DNA from: Advenella mandrilli
GTDB lineage: Bacteria; Pseudomonadota; Gammaproteobacteria; Burkholderiales; Burkholderiaceae_B
Direction of reading: 5' to 3'
DNA length: 64,000 bases
Assembly: GCF_016595155.1 (NCBI RefSeq)
Contig: NZ_JAENGP010000012.1
Location: 62,001-126,000 of the forward strand
Part shown: positions 48,562-56,138 of the stretch, piece by piece
Position numbering within the stretch: the stretch's first letter is position 1
Layout of the letters: each line of letters starts with the position of its first letter
The notes under the pieces: model-generated
The model's database searches: none
Told to the model about the DNA's origin: nothing
The model's input: only the letters and a program-made list of their open reading frames with translations
Translations under genes and position numbers: made by a program

Positions 48562-48769
48562 GATCAACGATCAACGATCAACGATCAACGATCAACGATC
48601 AACGATCAACGATCAACGATCAACGGTCAACGGTCAACGATCAACGGTCAACGGTCAACGATCAACGATCAACGATCAACGATCAACGATCAACGATCAA
48701 CGGTCAACGGTCAACGATCAACGGTCAACGGTCAACGGTCAACGGTCAACGGTCAACGGTCAACGGTCA
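48562..48769. repeat. Heptanucleotide tandem array GRTCAAC, 29 full copies
   Basis: Units start at 48562 and recur every seven bases to 48758, plus a partial GGTCA. Each unit is GATCAAC or GGTCAAC. The order of A and G types is nine A, G G A G G, six A, G G A G G, then five G (the last partial), which shows higher-order duplication. The frame stays open through it because no stop arises in the seven-residue period. It ends 37 bases before the LysR ATG. Confidence 0.95.
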
Positions 48770-48806
48770 GGCGGCCTGTTGTATGAAATGAAGGAAAGGA
48801 TTTTTT

Positions 48807-49763
48807 ATGTTCAAAATCAGTCTGGATGCTTTGTATTTGCTGGATGCCATCGACCGGCATGGTTCTTTTGCGGGCGCTGCCAAAGAGTTGTTTCGGGTAC
48901 CTTCGGCGGTTTCTTATACAGTGCAAAAGCTGGAAGAAAACCTGGACGTAAAATTGTTTGAGCGCAATGGCCCCAAAATCAGCCTGACCCGGGCGGGTGT
49001 CGAGTTGCTGAAAGAGGGAAGGGTGCTTATGCAGGCCGCTGCCGAGCTTGAAAACAGGGTGCAAAGGGTGGCCAGTGGCTGGGAAACCGAACTGCGGATT
49101 GGGGTCAATACCATGTTTTCTTCGCTTTGCCTGAAAGACGATTTGCTGGCCTTTCATCAGGAAACCAGTCAGACAGGCATACGGATATCCGAAGAGGTGC
49201 TGTCGGGCACCTGGGAGTCCCTTCAGGATGGCAGAACCGATATTTTTATTGGGCTAACGATTGATAATATTGCCTTAAGTGGTGAGTTCCATACGCATTT
49301 GATTGGGCAGATGCCGTTTCGTTTTGTGGTGTCGCCCAGTCATCCGCTGGCGCAGATTGACCGCCCGCTAACGCAGGCCGATTTGCTGGCACATCATGCC
49401 ATTGTGGTGTCCGACTCAGCCCGAAGGCTACCGGCCCGTACGGTAGGTGTGCTGTCGGGGCAGTCCAGTATTACGGTACCCAATTTGTTAAGCAAGTTTG
49501 AATACCAAATGGCAGGCCTGGGGTTTGGGTTTTTGCCAGCCGCTTATGTGGAAGAGGCACTGCGCCAGCGCTTGCTGGTTGAAAAAGCGGTCAGTATCCC
49601 CAAACCAATGGAAACCTTGTATGTGGCCTGGCGCAATGAGTCGCCAGGAAAGGCGCTGGCCTGGTGGCAGAAACGCTTGGCAAGGCCTGATTTATTTGAA
49701 CGGATGGTGGCGTTTACTAAAATGCAGTTGTATAAACGGCCACAGCTTTTTCAGATTGTTTGA
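48807..49763 (+). CDS. LysR-family transcriptional regulator
   Basis: A 318-residue LysR protein. The helix-turn-helix covers about residues 5-62 (ALYLLDAIDRHGSFAGAAKE, LFRVPSAVSYTVQKLEENLD, VKLFERNGPKISLTRAG). The effector-binding domain follows from about 90. GGAAAGGA lies upstream of the ATG, while a longer frame starting at 48524 only reads through the heptamer array and is rejected. It is divergent from the pirin gene and probably regulates it. The array sits in its promoter region. Confidence 0.88.
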   Translation: MFKISLDALYLLDAIDRHGSFAGAAKELFRVPSAVSYTVQKLEENLDVKLFERNGPKISLTRAGVELLKEGRVLMQAAAELENRVQRVASGWETELRIGVNTMFSSLCLKDDLLAFHQETSQTGIRISEEVLSGTWESLQDGRTDIFIGLTIDNIALSGEFHTHLIGQMPFRFVVSPSHPLAQIDRPLTQADLLAHHAIVVSDSARRLPARTVGVLSGQSSITVPNLLSKFEYQMAGLGFGFLPAAYVEEALRQRLLVEKAVSIPKPMETLYVAWRNESPGKALAWWQKRLARPDLFERMVAFTKMQLYKRPQLFQIV

Positions 49764-50548
49764 TGGGTGTTTGTTTTTTCTTCGTGATGAAAGTCTTGAT
49801 AATACTTAAAATCAAACAATGAAATACTTTCAACTTCATTCAATCGAATGACACATTTAAATTCTTTCATGTCTACCGCGAAGGTGTTGTCTGTTTCTGG
49901 CTGATGATTATTGTTGTTTTTCTTATATACTTTAAGGTAATTATGATCAAAATTAACGACCAAAGTATCTTTTTCACGGTGCCCGCTCAGGTAGGGGATG
50001 ATAACGATATTGTCTGCGTCAATGTGTTCAAACTGTTCACTAACGATAACACCAACATAGACTTTTCTGGATTTTAAGGATATTTTTACCGGTTTGATTT
50101 CAGAAGAAGCATAAATTATGATATCCAGTATTGCATCCAGACTTCTTAATTGCGAAGTCCAATTATCCATCTCCGCCTGTTTTTCCTTGTCATGATTGAT
50201 TTTACGTTGGCACATCGCCATTGAAAAAATTATGATGCCTGCTATCCAGACATCAATCTGTGCAATTTGTTTGAACCATATTAATTTGGTAAACCAATTA
50301 ATGGGATCGTAATTTTCTAGTGTAAATGCCAGTTTGGGTAGGGCAAGAATGGCAGTTAAGGCGTATCCAAATATCACAAAAACAAGAAAGGCAAGTAAAC
50401 CTTGCAAAATAATGGTTATGCCATGATGACCTAATAATACGTATGATTCCCAGCCTGCGCTTCTTTTTAAGATGGCTTGCTGAACCGGAATTGCTGTGCA
50501 ATACCTATACCCTAAAACCAGAATAATCAGGATAAGGATTAAGGCCAT
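49751..50548 (-). CDS. Membrane protein of unknown function (265 aa)
   Basis: A 265-residue protein with three predicted membrane segments: MALILILIILVLGYRY at the start, GITIILQGLLAFLVFVIFGY (about 43-62), and DVWIAGIIIFSMAMCQ (about 98-113). A cytosolic domain of about 150 residues follows, with mixed strands (KISLKSRKVYVGVIVSEQFE, NIVIIPYLSGHREKDTLVVN). I do not know a named family. Base composition is AT-richer than neighbouring genes, a sign of transfer. The ATG directly follows the stop of the 68-residue gene. The 3' end overlaps the LysR 3' end by 13 bases. Confidence 0.7.
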   Translation of the reverse strand: MALILILIILVLGYRYCTAIPVQQAILKRSAGWESYVLLGHHGITIILQGLLAFLVFVIFGYALTAILALPKLAFTLENYDPINWFTKLIWFKQIAQIDVWIAGIIIFSMAMCQRKINHDKEKQAEMDNWTSQLRSLDAILDIIIYASSEIKPVKISLKSRKVYVGVIVSEQFEHIDADNIVIIPYLSGHREKDTLVVNFDHNYLKVYKKNNNNHQPETDNTFAVDMKEFKCVIRLNEVESISLFDFKYYQDFHHEEKTNTHQTI

Positions 50549-50755
50549 TTAACGGCCTTTTAAATTGATTTTTTCCAGGCTTTTCAGGTGTTCTTTAATG
50601 TTTTTTTGCACTTTTTCATTTTTATAATTCAGGCGCATACTTCCGTCTTTTTCCAAAATAAGGACGTCATTTTTAAATGAAGAAACTTGTTCAGTTGACA
50701 TAAGCTTCTTGCCCACAAATTCACAGAATTGCTTTGCACGGTTAAATGTACGCAT
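50549..50755 (-). CDS. Small protein of unknown function (68 aa)
   Basis: 68 residues from MRTFNRAKQFCEFVGKKLMS, chosen because AAGGAG stands six bases before this ATG. Longer frames to 50773 or 50806 would read into the end of the TnpB element. The protein is basic, ends in a charged helix (NEKVQKNIKEHLKSLEKINL), and has no membrane segment. It abuts the 265-residue membrane protein gene, so the two form a unit. I do not recognise it. Confidence 0.6.
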   Translation of the reverse strand: MRTFNRAKQFCEFVGKKLMSTEQVSSFKNDVLILEKDGSMRLNYKNEKVQKNIKEHLKSLEKINLKGR

Positions 50756-50771
50756 GGTAATCTCCTTTGAC

Positions 50772-52145
50772 ATCCTCCCCTCCCTCTCGCTAACGCTCGG
50801 CCCCAAGGGGCCAAGGAAGGGGATTCCTACCGTGTTTAGCCCACAGGGACTAACTCACCTCGGTGGGTTCCTGCTGCTGGCGACCTGACTGCATCACTCA
50901 CTTCACAGGCGAACCGGGCGTGTCCCGCCCTTAAAATATTAATCGCACCGACCTTGTCGGCATGATCTTCAAAACTGCATTGAAGACAATGAAATTGGGC
51001 TTGTGTCTGGCGGTTATCTTTGGAGACATGACCGCAACAAGGGCAAGTACGGCTGGTATTTTGCGGTGGTACGGCAATCAGCCAGCCACCATTCCATGCC
51101 GTCTTGTATTCAAGCTGTCGTCTGAATTCTCCCCAGCCTTGATCCAGAATGGATTTGTTCAAACCCGATTTGGCCTTCACGTTGCTACCCGGCTGCTCGC
51201 GGGTACCGGATGCCGACCTGGACATATTCCGTACCTGCAAATCTTCAATCACGATCATGGCGTGGTTTTGGCTGATCTGGCTTGAAGCCTTATGCAGAAA
51301 GTCCTTGCGGGCGTTGGCAATACCGGTATGTAGCTTTTGGACTTTGGCCCTGGCCTTTTTCCAGTTACTGCTGAATGTCACTTTACGGCTCATGGCCCGT
51401 TGATAGCGGGCAAGCCGTACCTGGTGCTGCTTGAAACGGTTGAGCGGTGCAATGTAGCTGCCATCGCTTAACGTGGCAAAACGGGCAATGCCCATATCTA
51501 TGCCAATGGCAGTAGTCGCTTTAGGCAGGGGCTGGTCTACTTCCCGCTCGGTCTGGATGCTGACAAACCACTTACCTGCTGACTGGCTGACGGTGACATT
51601 CTTTACCTTGCCCTGAACGTTCTGGCTGTTGCGATAACGTATCCAGCCCAACTTGGGCAAGAATACCCGGCTATTGCCTTGCTCCAGCTGAATACCTTGC
51701 GGATAACGGAAGCTGTCAGCACGGCCTTTTTTCTTGAAACGGGGAAAATCAGCCCGCTTTTCAAAGAAATTTTTGTAGGCCCGTTCCAGATCCTTCAGTG
51801 CCTGTTGCAAAGCCTGGCTGGGGGTGTTATTCAACCAATGGGTTTCCGGTTGTTTTTTCCATGCAGTCAGTACCTTGCACAGCTCGGCATAACCCAGTTT
51901 CTTTTCACCCGCTTTATACCGTTCCTGCTGCAAGTGCAATGCCTGGTTATACACATACCGACAGGAACCGGCAAAGCTGCGCATGGCGTGCTGCTGTTGG
52001 CCATTGGGCATGAGTTCGAACCGGTAGGCTTGGAGACGTTGCATGGGTTTAGTATAGTTGAAACAGAAAAGAGTGCAAGAAAAGGGTGTCCTTCGGACCC
52101 CGTGCTATCCATCCCCACCATGAATGATGGGGCTTTCCGCACTTA
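50772..52145 (-). mobile_element. IS200/IS605-type element carrying tnpB only
   Basis: The element spans tnpB and the hairpin-bearing ends. The right end (downstream of tnpB) holds the palindrome GGCCCCTTGGGGCC at about 50801-50814, and the strand ends in GAGGGAGGGGAGGATGTC. The left end (about 52105-52135) holds CCCCACCATGAATGATGGGG. No Y1 transposase tnpA is present, so it needs one in trans. Exact ends are estimates. Confidence 0.65.
50836..52044 (-). CDS. tnpB: TnpB RNA-guided nuclease of an IS200/IS605 element
   Basis: A 402-residue TnpB of full length. RuvC residues are all present: Asp183 in GIDMGIARFA, Glu267 in IVIEDLQVRNM, and Asp363 in HADKVGAINIL. The zinc ribbon has CPCC (334-337) and CLQC (353-356). 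TnpB proteins cut DNA guided by an omega RNA made from the 3' end of the gene and element, and help the element persist. The 3' end here (50772-50960) could encode that RNA. The N-terminal REC/WED part (MQRLQAYRFELMPNGQQQ) is intact, so it may be active. Confidence 0.92.
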   Translation of the reverse strand: MQRLQAYRFELMPNGQQQHAMRSFAGSCRYVYNQALHLQQERYKAGEKKLGYAELCKVLTAWKKQPETHWLNNTPSQALQQALKDLERAYKNFFEKRADFPRFKKKGRADSFRYPQGIQLEQGNSRVFLPKLGWIRYRNSQNVQGKVKNVTVSQSAGKWFVSIQTEREVDQPLPKATTAIGIDMGIARFATLSDGSYIAPLNRFKQHQVRLARYQRAMSRKVTFSSNWKKARAKVQKLHTGIANARKDFLHKASSQISQNHAMIVIEDLQVRNMSRSASGTREQPGSNVKAKSGLNKSILDQGWGEFRRQLEYKTAWNGGWLIAVPPQNTSRTCPCCGHVSKDNRQTQAQFHCLQCSFEDHADKVGAINILRAGHARFACEVSDAVRSPAAGTHRGELVPVG

Positions 52146-52260
52146 GTGGTAAATGTGAGTTAAATGTACTAAGTAGGATAGGTATCCCGTAAGAAAAAGC
52201 ATCTTGATATCTAAAATATTTTTGGCTTCCTGTCATTTGATTGTATGTTAAAAATTCATT

Positions 52261-52310
52261 GGTAGCAAACGTAAAGCTGGATGGTATTATCCAGCTTTAC
52301 GTTTGCTACC
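52261..52310. repeat. Perfect 22-bp inverted repeat
   Basis: Arms at 52261-52282 (starting GGTAGCAAACGTAAAGC) and 52289-52310 around the 6-base loop GGTATT, with no mismatch. A T-rich TTGTTTTTAG follows, so it could work as a terminator on the + strand. Confidence 0.85.
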
Positions 52311-52366
52311 TTGTTTTTAGTTATATGAAAACAGGCAGTATGCATCACTTTCTAAAACAGGCAAAA

Positions 52367-52447
52367 GGTGTGGAAAGTGTGGTTCCCTGCCGCGACTTCG
52401 GCCCGCAGGGGCGTCGGAGCAAAGGGGACTGCACTTGCCGCACCGCT
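52367..52447. repeat. Structured dispersed repeat, copy 2
   Basis: Aligns with 43276-43356 through GGTGTGGAAA, ACTTCGGCCCGCAGGGGC and CGGAGCAA. The inner pair CGAC/GTCG (52393-52396, 52413-52416) replaces CGAT/ATCG of copy 1, a compensatory change. The outer stem of copy 1 is not kept. Confidence 0.55.
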
Positions 52448-52550
52448 GTTAAATAGGATTTAAACAACCAGCCCGGTGCTTCGTTCAATTACCTCGTCGC
52501 TTTAAGCAACCACCCCCGGTGCTTCGTTCAATTATCCCGTCGCTTTAAGC

Positions 52551-52599
52551 AACCACCCCGTCAGGCTTTGCCTGCCACCCCTCCACGGGAGGGGAATTA
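52551..52599 (+). repeat. Dispersed repeat CCACCCCGTC family, copy 6
   Basis: AACCACCCCGTCAGGCTTTG, CCTGCCACCCCTCC, GGGAGGGGAATTAA. Decayed partial copies (CAACCACCCCCGGTGCTTCG and similar) lie just before it at about 52465-52550. Confidence 0.7.
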
Positions 52600-52654
52600 A
52601 AAACGCAGTCTGGACATGGAGTCACAGACTGCGTATTAATATCTAAACTGGTTA

Positions 52655-52818
52655 TTGCATCTACTTGGTTATTGCATCTAATCAGGAATTGCATCTAATC
52701 AGGAATTGCATCTAATCAGGAATTGCATCTAATCAGGAATTGCATCTAATCAGGAATTGCATCTAATCAGGTATTGCATCTAATCAGGTATTGCATCTAA
52801 TCAGGTATTGCATCCAGC
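52655..52818. repeat. 17-bp tandem array, about ten units
   Basis: TTGCATCTAATCAGGAA and variants recur with starts at 52655, 52672, 52689, 52706, 52723, 52740, 52757, 52774, 52791 and 52808. Units 3-7 share one sequence, while the last units read GGTATT. It ends six bases before the stop of the acyl-CoA dehydrogenase gene. Confidence 0.95.
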
Positions 52819-52823
52819 CAGAA

Positions 52824-53978
52824 TCAGATAGAATCGTTCCTGATTAAATCCTTGGCAATAATAATTTGCTGGATTTGTGAAGTACCTTCATACAACCTGA
52901 ACAAACGGACATCACGGTAAAACCGTTCAATGCCGTACTCTGACACATAACCCGCACCGCCAAAAATCTGTACCGCACGGTCGGCAACGCGGCAGCACAT
53001 CTCGGTAGAGAAATACTTCGCACAAGAAGCCAGTGCCGATACATTTTCGCCAGCGTCACGACGGCGTGCCGCGTCTAGAATCATACACTCGGCTGCGTAA
53101 ATTTCAGCCTTGCTATCTGCCAGCATGCCTTGCACCAACTGGAAATTGGCAATAGGCTGACCAAACTGCTTGCGCTCTTTGGCATAATTCAGCGCATCAC
53201 GCAACATCCGTTTGGCGGCACCGGTGGCAATAGAAGAAATATGCAGGCGGCCTTTATCCAACACCTTCATGGCGGTTTTAAAGCCAACCCCTTCTACACC
53301 ACCAATTAACTGGCTGGCAGGAACGCGGCAGTTTTCAAAAATAACGTCACAAGTATGGGCACCTTTCTGGCCCATTTTCTTGTCGATTTTGCCTAATGAC
53401 AAACCTGGTGTGTTGGCTTCTACGATAAAAGCGGAAATACCACCAGCGCCTTTGATCTCGGTAGAAGTGCGTGCCATAACCGTAAAAATACCGGCATGGG
53501 GCGCGTTCGTAATAAAACGTTTGGTACCATTCAAGACATAAAAATCACCATCGCGAACCGCTGTGGTACGCAGTGAGCCAGCATCGGAACCCGCTTCAGG
53601 TTCGGTCAGGGCGAAAGAGCCGATCAATTCGCCGGCTGCCATGCGGGGCAGGTACTTTTCTTTTTGTTCGGGGGTGCCGTCAATCACAATGCCAGAACCG
53701 CCAATACCGTTGTTGGTGCCAATATAAGAACGGAAAGCAGGAGAGGTTTGGCCCAACTCAAAGCCAATACGCACTTCTTCTTCCATTGATAAACCCAGGC
53801 CGCCGTATTCTTCAGGCAAGGTCAGGCCAAAAAGGCCCAGTTCTTTCATTTGTTCAATGATTTCCGCGGGGATCTGATCAGTTTCCGCGACTTGCTCCTC
53901 GGCCGGGACGAGTACTTCGTTAATAAAACGACGAAGGCTGTCCTCTAATAATGTCTGGGTTTCTTGATCTTTAATCAT
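52824..53978 (-). CDS. Acyl-CoA dehydrogenase
   Basis: A 384-residue enzyme of normal short/medium-chain length. FAD and substrate motifs: GSFALTEPEAGSDAGSLRTT (about residues 115-134), FYVLNGTKRFITNAPHAG, and the C-terminal RLYEGTSQIQQIIIAKDLI, which carries the catalytic Glu region. It oxidises an acyl-CoA to the trans-2-enoyl-CoA and passes electrons to ETF. It overlaps the enoyl-CoA hydratase stop by four bases. Being in the IclR regulon suggests a role with dicarboxylyl-CoA or glutaryl-CoA. Confidence 0.9.
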   Translation of the reverse strand: MIKDQETQTLLEDSLRRFINEVLVPAEEQVAETDQIPAEIIEQMKELGLFGLTLPEEYGGLGLSMEEEVRIGFELGQTSPAFRSYIGTNNGIGGSGIVIDGTPEQKEKYLPRMAAGELIGSFALTEPEAGSDAGSLRTTAVRDGDFYVLNGTKRFITNAPHAGIFTVMARTSTEIKGAGGISAFIVEANTPGLSLGKIDKKMGQKGAHTCDVIFENCRVPASQLIGGVEGVGFKTAMKVLDKGRLHISSIATGAAKRMLRDALNYAKERKQFGQPIANFQLVQGMLADSKAEIYAAECMILDAARRRDAGENVSALASCAKYFSTEMCCRVADRAVQIFGGAGYVSEYGIERFYRDVRLFRLYEGTSQIQQIIIAKDLIRNDSI

Positions 53979-54730
53979 GATTTCAACTTCTCTGGTTTAG
54001 TAAAAAACTGCTGGAATGCTGCCTGTGCCTCGTCAGAAATAAGACATTTGATGAAGGCTTCGCGTTCGCAGTCAAGGGTTTCGTAAATTAACGGAGTTAA
54101 AGTCCTTTTTAACAGGGACTTGGTGGTTTTTAATGACAACAAAGACTGTGTGGCCATGGTATTGGCCATTTTACTTGCTTTATCCAGTGCTTGGCCGGGT
54201 GGCACAATCTTGTTAATGAATTTGCTCTCGAAGGCCTCTTGGGCAGTAAAAGGCTGGCCCAAATACAGCCATTCGTTGGCTTTTCGAATGCCGACATATT
54301 GTGCCAATAATACGCTGGAAGCGCCTTCAGGGCATAATCCCAGCGGGACAAAAGGAATTCTGAAAGAGGTGTCACTGGCGGCAATAATAAAATCACAATG
54401 CATTAGCATGGTAACACCAATGCCAATCGCGGCACCTTCTACCGCAGCAATCACCGGAATATCTGTGTTGACCAGCGCTTTCAGAAAACGCAGGCCGGGG
54501 CTTTCGCCTTCGGGTTTGCTTTGAAAATCACGCAGGTCATTGCCAGCGGTAAAGTATTGTTGCGCCCCTTGCAGAATAATCGCATGCAAGTCGTTGCGCC
54601 CGGTGGCCGACTCAAACGCCTGGGTAAGGGCGGTATAAGCGGCTGTATCCAGGGCATTGCGCCGTTCGGGGCGATTAATCGTAATCGTAAGCACTTTATT
54701 GCGCTCGGCTAACAGAACAGTTTGGTTCAT
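53975..54730 (-). CDS. Enoyl-CoA hydratase/isomerase-family protein
   Basis: 251 residues from MNQTVLLAERNKVLTITINR, which has GGAG just upstream; a frame 30 codons longer would reach into the gap after the previous gene. Crotonase-fold marks are NRPERRNALD, FTAGNDLRDFQS (oxyanion loop) and AAVEGAAIGIGVTMLMHCDF. The position where classical hydratases have a catalytic Glu reads FVPLGLCPEGASSVLL, with one Glu. It hydrates or isomerises a 2-enoyl-CoA. It lies between the nitronate-monooxygenase-like gene and the dehydrogenase. Confidence 0.85.
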   Translation of the reverse strand: MNQTVLLAERNKVLTITINRPERRNALDTAAYTALTQAFESATGRNDLHAIILQGAQQYFTAGNDLRDFQSKPEGESPGLRFLKALVNTDIPVIAAVEGAAIGIGVTMLMHCDFIIAASDTSFRIPFVPLGLCPEGASSVLLAQYVGIRKANEWLYLGQPFTAQEAFESKFINKIVPPGQALDKASKMANTMATQSLLSLKTTKSLLKRTLTPLIYETLDCEREAFIKCLISDEAQAAFQQFFTKPEKLKS

Positions 54731-54785
54731 GGGTTCTCCGCCAAGGGTGTTGATGACAGTTTTGTGATCAGGGTACACATAAATA

Positions 54786-55751
54786 CTAGAGTTCTGCCAT
54801 GATGCGCTGACGGGCGGCATTATATTCTTGCTTCATATTGTTAACAATATCGGCCGTGCTTTCAACCGAGTTAATACTGCCCACACCCTGGCCGGCACCC
54901 CAAATATCTTTCCAGGGCTTGACCCGGGTGGAGCCAAAATTGGTCGCCAGTTTTTCTTCTTCAGTCAGATTTTCGGGGTTCAGGCCCGACGCAATAATGC
55001 TGGGGGTCAGGTAGTTGCCCGGAATGCCGGTAAAAAACGGGGTATACAAAATATCCTTGGCCGAAGATTCCACAATCATTTTTTTGTAGCGCTCATCGGC
55101 ATTGGCCTCGTGGCTGGCAATAAAGCGGGTGCCAATATAAGCAAAGTCTGCCCCCAGGGCACGGGCGGCCAGAATACTGCTGCCATTGGTAATAGAGCCT
55201 GAAAGCGCTATCGGGCCATCAAAGAACTTGCGAACTTCGGGCAAAATGGCAAAAGGACTTAATTTGCCGGCATGCCCGCCCGCACCGCTGGCCACCAGGA
55301 TAAGACCGTCAACTCCGGCTTCCAGGGCTTTTTCTGCATGGCGAATGGTGGTTACGTCATGGAAAACCAGGCCACCCCATTCATGCGCGTGCTTAACGAT
55401 GTCATCGGGGGCGCGCAGGCTGGTAATGATCATGGGAACCTTATGCTTGGCGCAGGTTTGCATGTCGTTATCAAGCCGGTCATTAGACGCGTGAATGATT
55501 TGGTTGATCGCGTAAGGCGCCACTTTGCGCCCGGGTTCTTTGGCGCGCACATCGTCAAGGGTTTCACTGATTTGGGCCAGCCAGTCATCAAGCAGCTCTG
55601 AAGGCCGGGCATTTAAGGCAGGCATAGACCCAATAACACCACTTTTACATTGTTCAATAACCAGTGTGGGGCTTGAAACGATGAACATGGGTGAGCAAAT
55701 AACGGGTAGTGTCATTTGCTGGTGAAGTTTTTCAACGATAGGGTTTGCCAT
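54786..55751 (-). CDS. Nitronate monooxygenase-family FMN enzyme
   Basis: A 321-residue TIM-barrel flavoprotein of the 2-nitropropane dioxygenase family. FMN contacts: PVICSPMFIVSSP near the start, LILVASGAGGHAG (about 145-157) and ALGADFAYIGTRFIASHEA (about 212-230). Members oxidise nitronates, but many act in beta-oxidation clusters as enoyl or other NAD(P)H-flavin reductases of unknown role. It leads the operon of this gene, the hydratase and the dehydrogenase. An IclR-type box lies 28 bases before its start. Confidence 0.85.
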   Translation of the reverse strand: MANPIVEKLHQQMTLPVICSPMFIVSSPTLVIEQCKSGVIGSMPALNARPSELLDDWLAQISETLDDVRAKEPGRKVAPYAINQIIHASNDRLDNDMQTCAKHKVPMIITSLRAPDDIVKHAHEWGGLVFHDVTTIRHAEKALEAGVDGLILVASGAGGHAGKLSPFAILPEVRKFFDGPIALSGSITNGSSILAARALGADFAYIGTRFIASHEANADERYKKMIVESSAKDILYTPFFTGIPGNYLTPSIIASGLNPENLTEEEKLATNFGSTRVKPWKDIWGAGQGVGSINSVESTADIVNNMKQEYNAARQRIMAEL

Positions 55752-55778
55752 TGTGTCTGCCTCTGAATTAAGTTGTTG

Positions 55779-55793
55779 TTTTGCTATGCGGTA
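55779..55793 (-). promoter_or_regulatory. IclR-type box before the nitronate monooxygenase-like gene
   Basis: TACCGCATAGCAAAA on the minus strand, a match to the dyad TTCCGCATTGCGGAA at 60052. Confidence 0.55.
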
Positions 55794-55969
55794 TAGAATA
55801 GGGGGTGGAAAAATAGCTTATCAAGCGCCTGGCCTGTTTCAATACGCTATTCCAAGCACTGATTTTAACGGCTAACCTGGCGCTGTGCTAATCAGATTTG
55901 GTGAATGCCTTAATCGGATGGGATGAAGTTGAAGGCGAGTGTAAAATATTTTGGTGTAAATACCCTGTA

Positions 55970-55984
55970 TTCTGCATGGCAAAA
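55970..55984. promoter_or_regulatory. IclR-type box in the iclR upstream region
   Basis: TTCTGCATGGCAAAA, third variant of the shared dyad. It lies between the divergent nitronate monooxygenase-like gene and the IclR gene. Confidence 0.55.
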
Positions 55985-56031
55985 TATATTTTCATTATTG
56001 ATCTGGTATGGTAGCATTCATGGAAAATGAC

Positions 56032-56086
56032 AGGCCTTGGCAGTAGGGGGAAGGCGAAGGCTTTCTTTCTGTATTTGCCAAGGCCT
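56032..56086 (+). promoter_or_regulatory. Long hairpin in the iclR leader
   Basis: AGGCCTTGGCA at 56032-56042 pairs with TGCCAAGGCCT at 56076-56086, 11 perfect pairs. The 33-base interval can form an inner AAGGC/GCTTT hairpin. It ends 52 bases before the ATG. It could be a terminator for an opposing transcript or a leader structure. Confidence 0.4.
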
Positions 56087-56138
56087 ATTATTTTCTGATG
56101 AAAACTAAATAAAAGATCCTGACTATAAATAAAAGAAC

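Larger units (their letters stand above)
52146..52823. other. Gene-free accessory stretch filled with repeats
   Basis: No gene is supported. It contains a perfect 22-bp palindrome, a structured repeat, dispersed-repeat copies and a 17-bp tandem array, each listed separately. Confidence 0.7.

Noticed and set aside
48562-48769. CRISPR array
   Set aside because: Units are seven bases with no spacers, and no cas genes are present. The 17-bp array at 52655 also lacks spacers.
48524-48961. Open frame of 145 codons through the heptamer array
   Set aside because: It is open only because the seven-base repeat makes no stop codon; it overlaps the LysR gene in another frame and has no sensible protein.
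50756-50806. N-terminal extension of the 68-residue protein
   Set aside because: The extra residues come from the end of the TnpB element, and a good AAGGAG site supports the shorter start.
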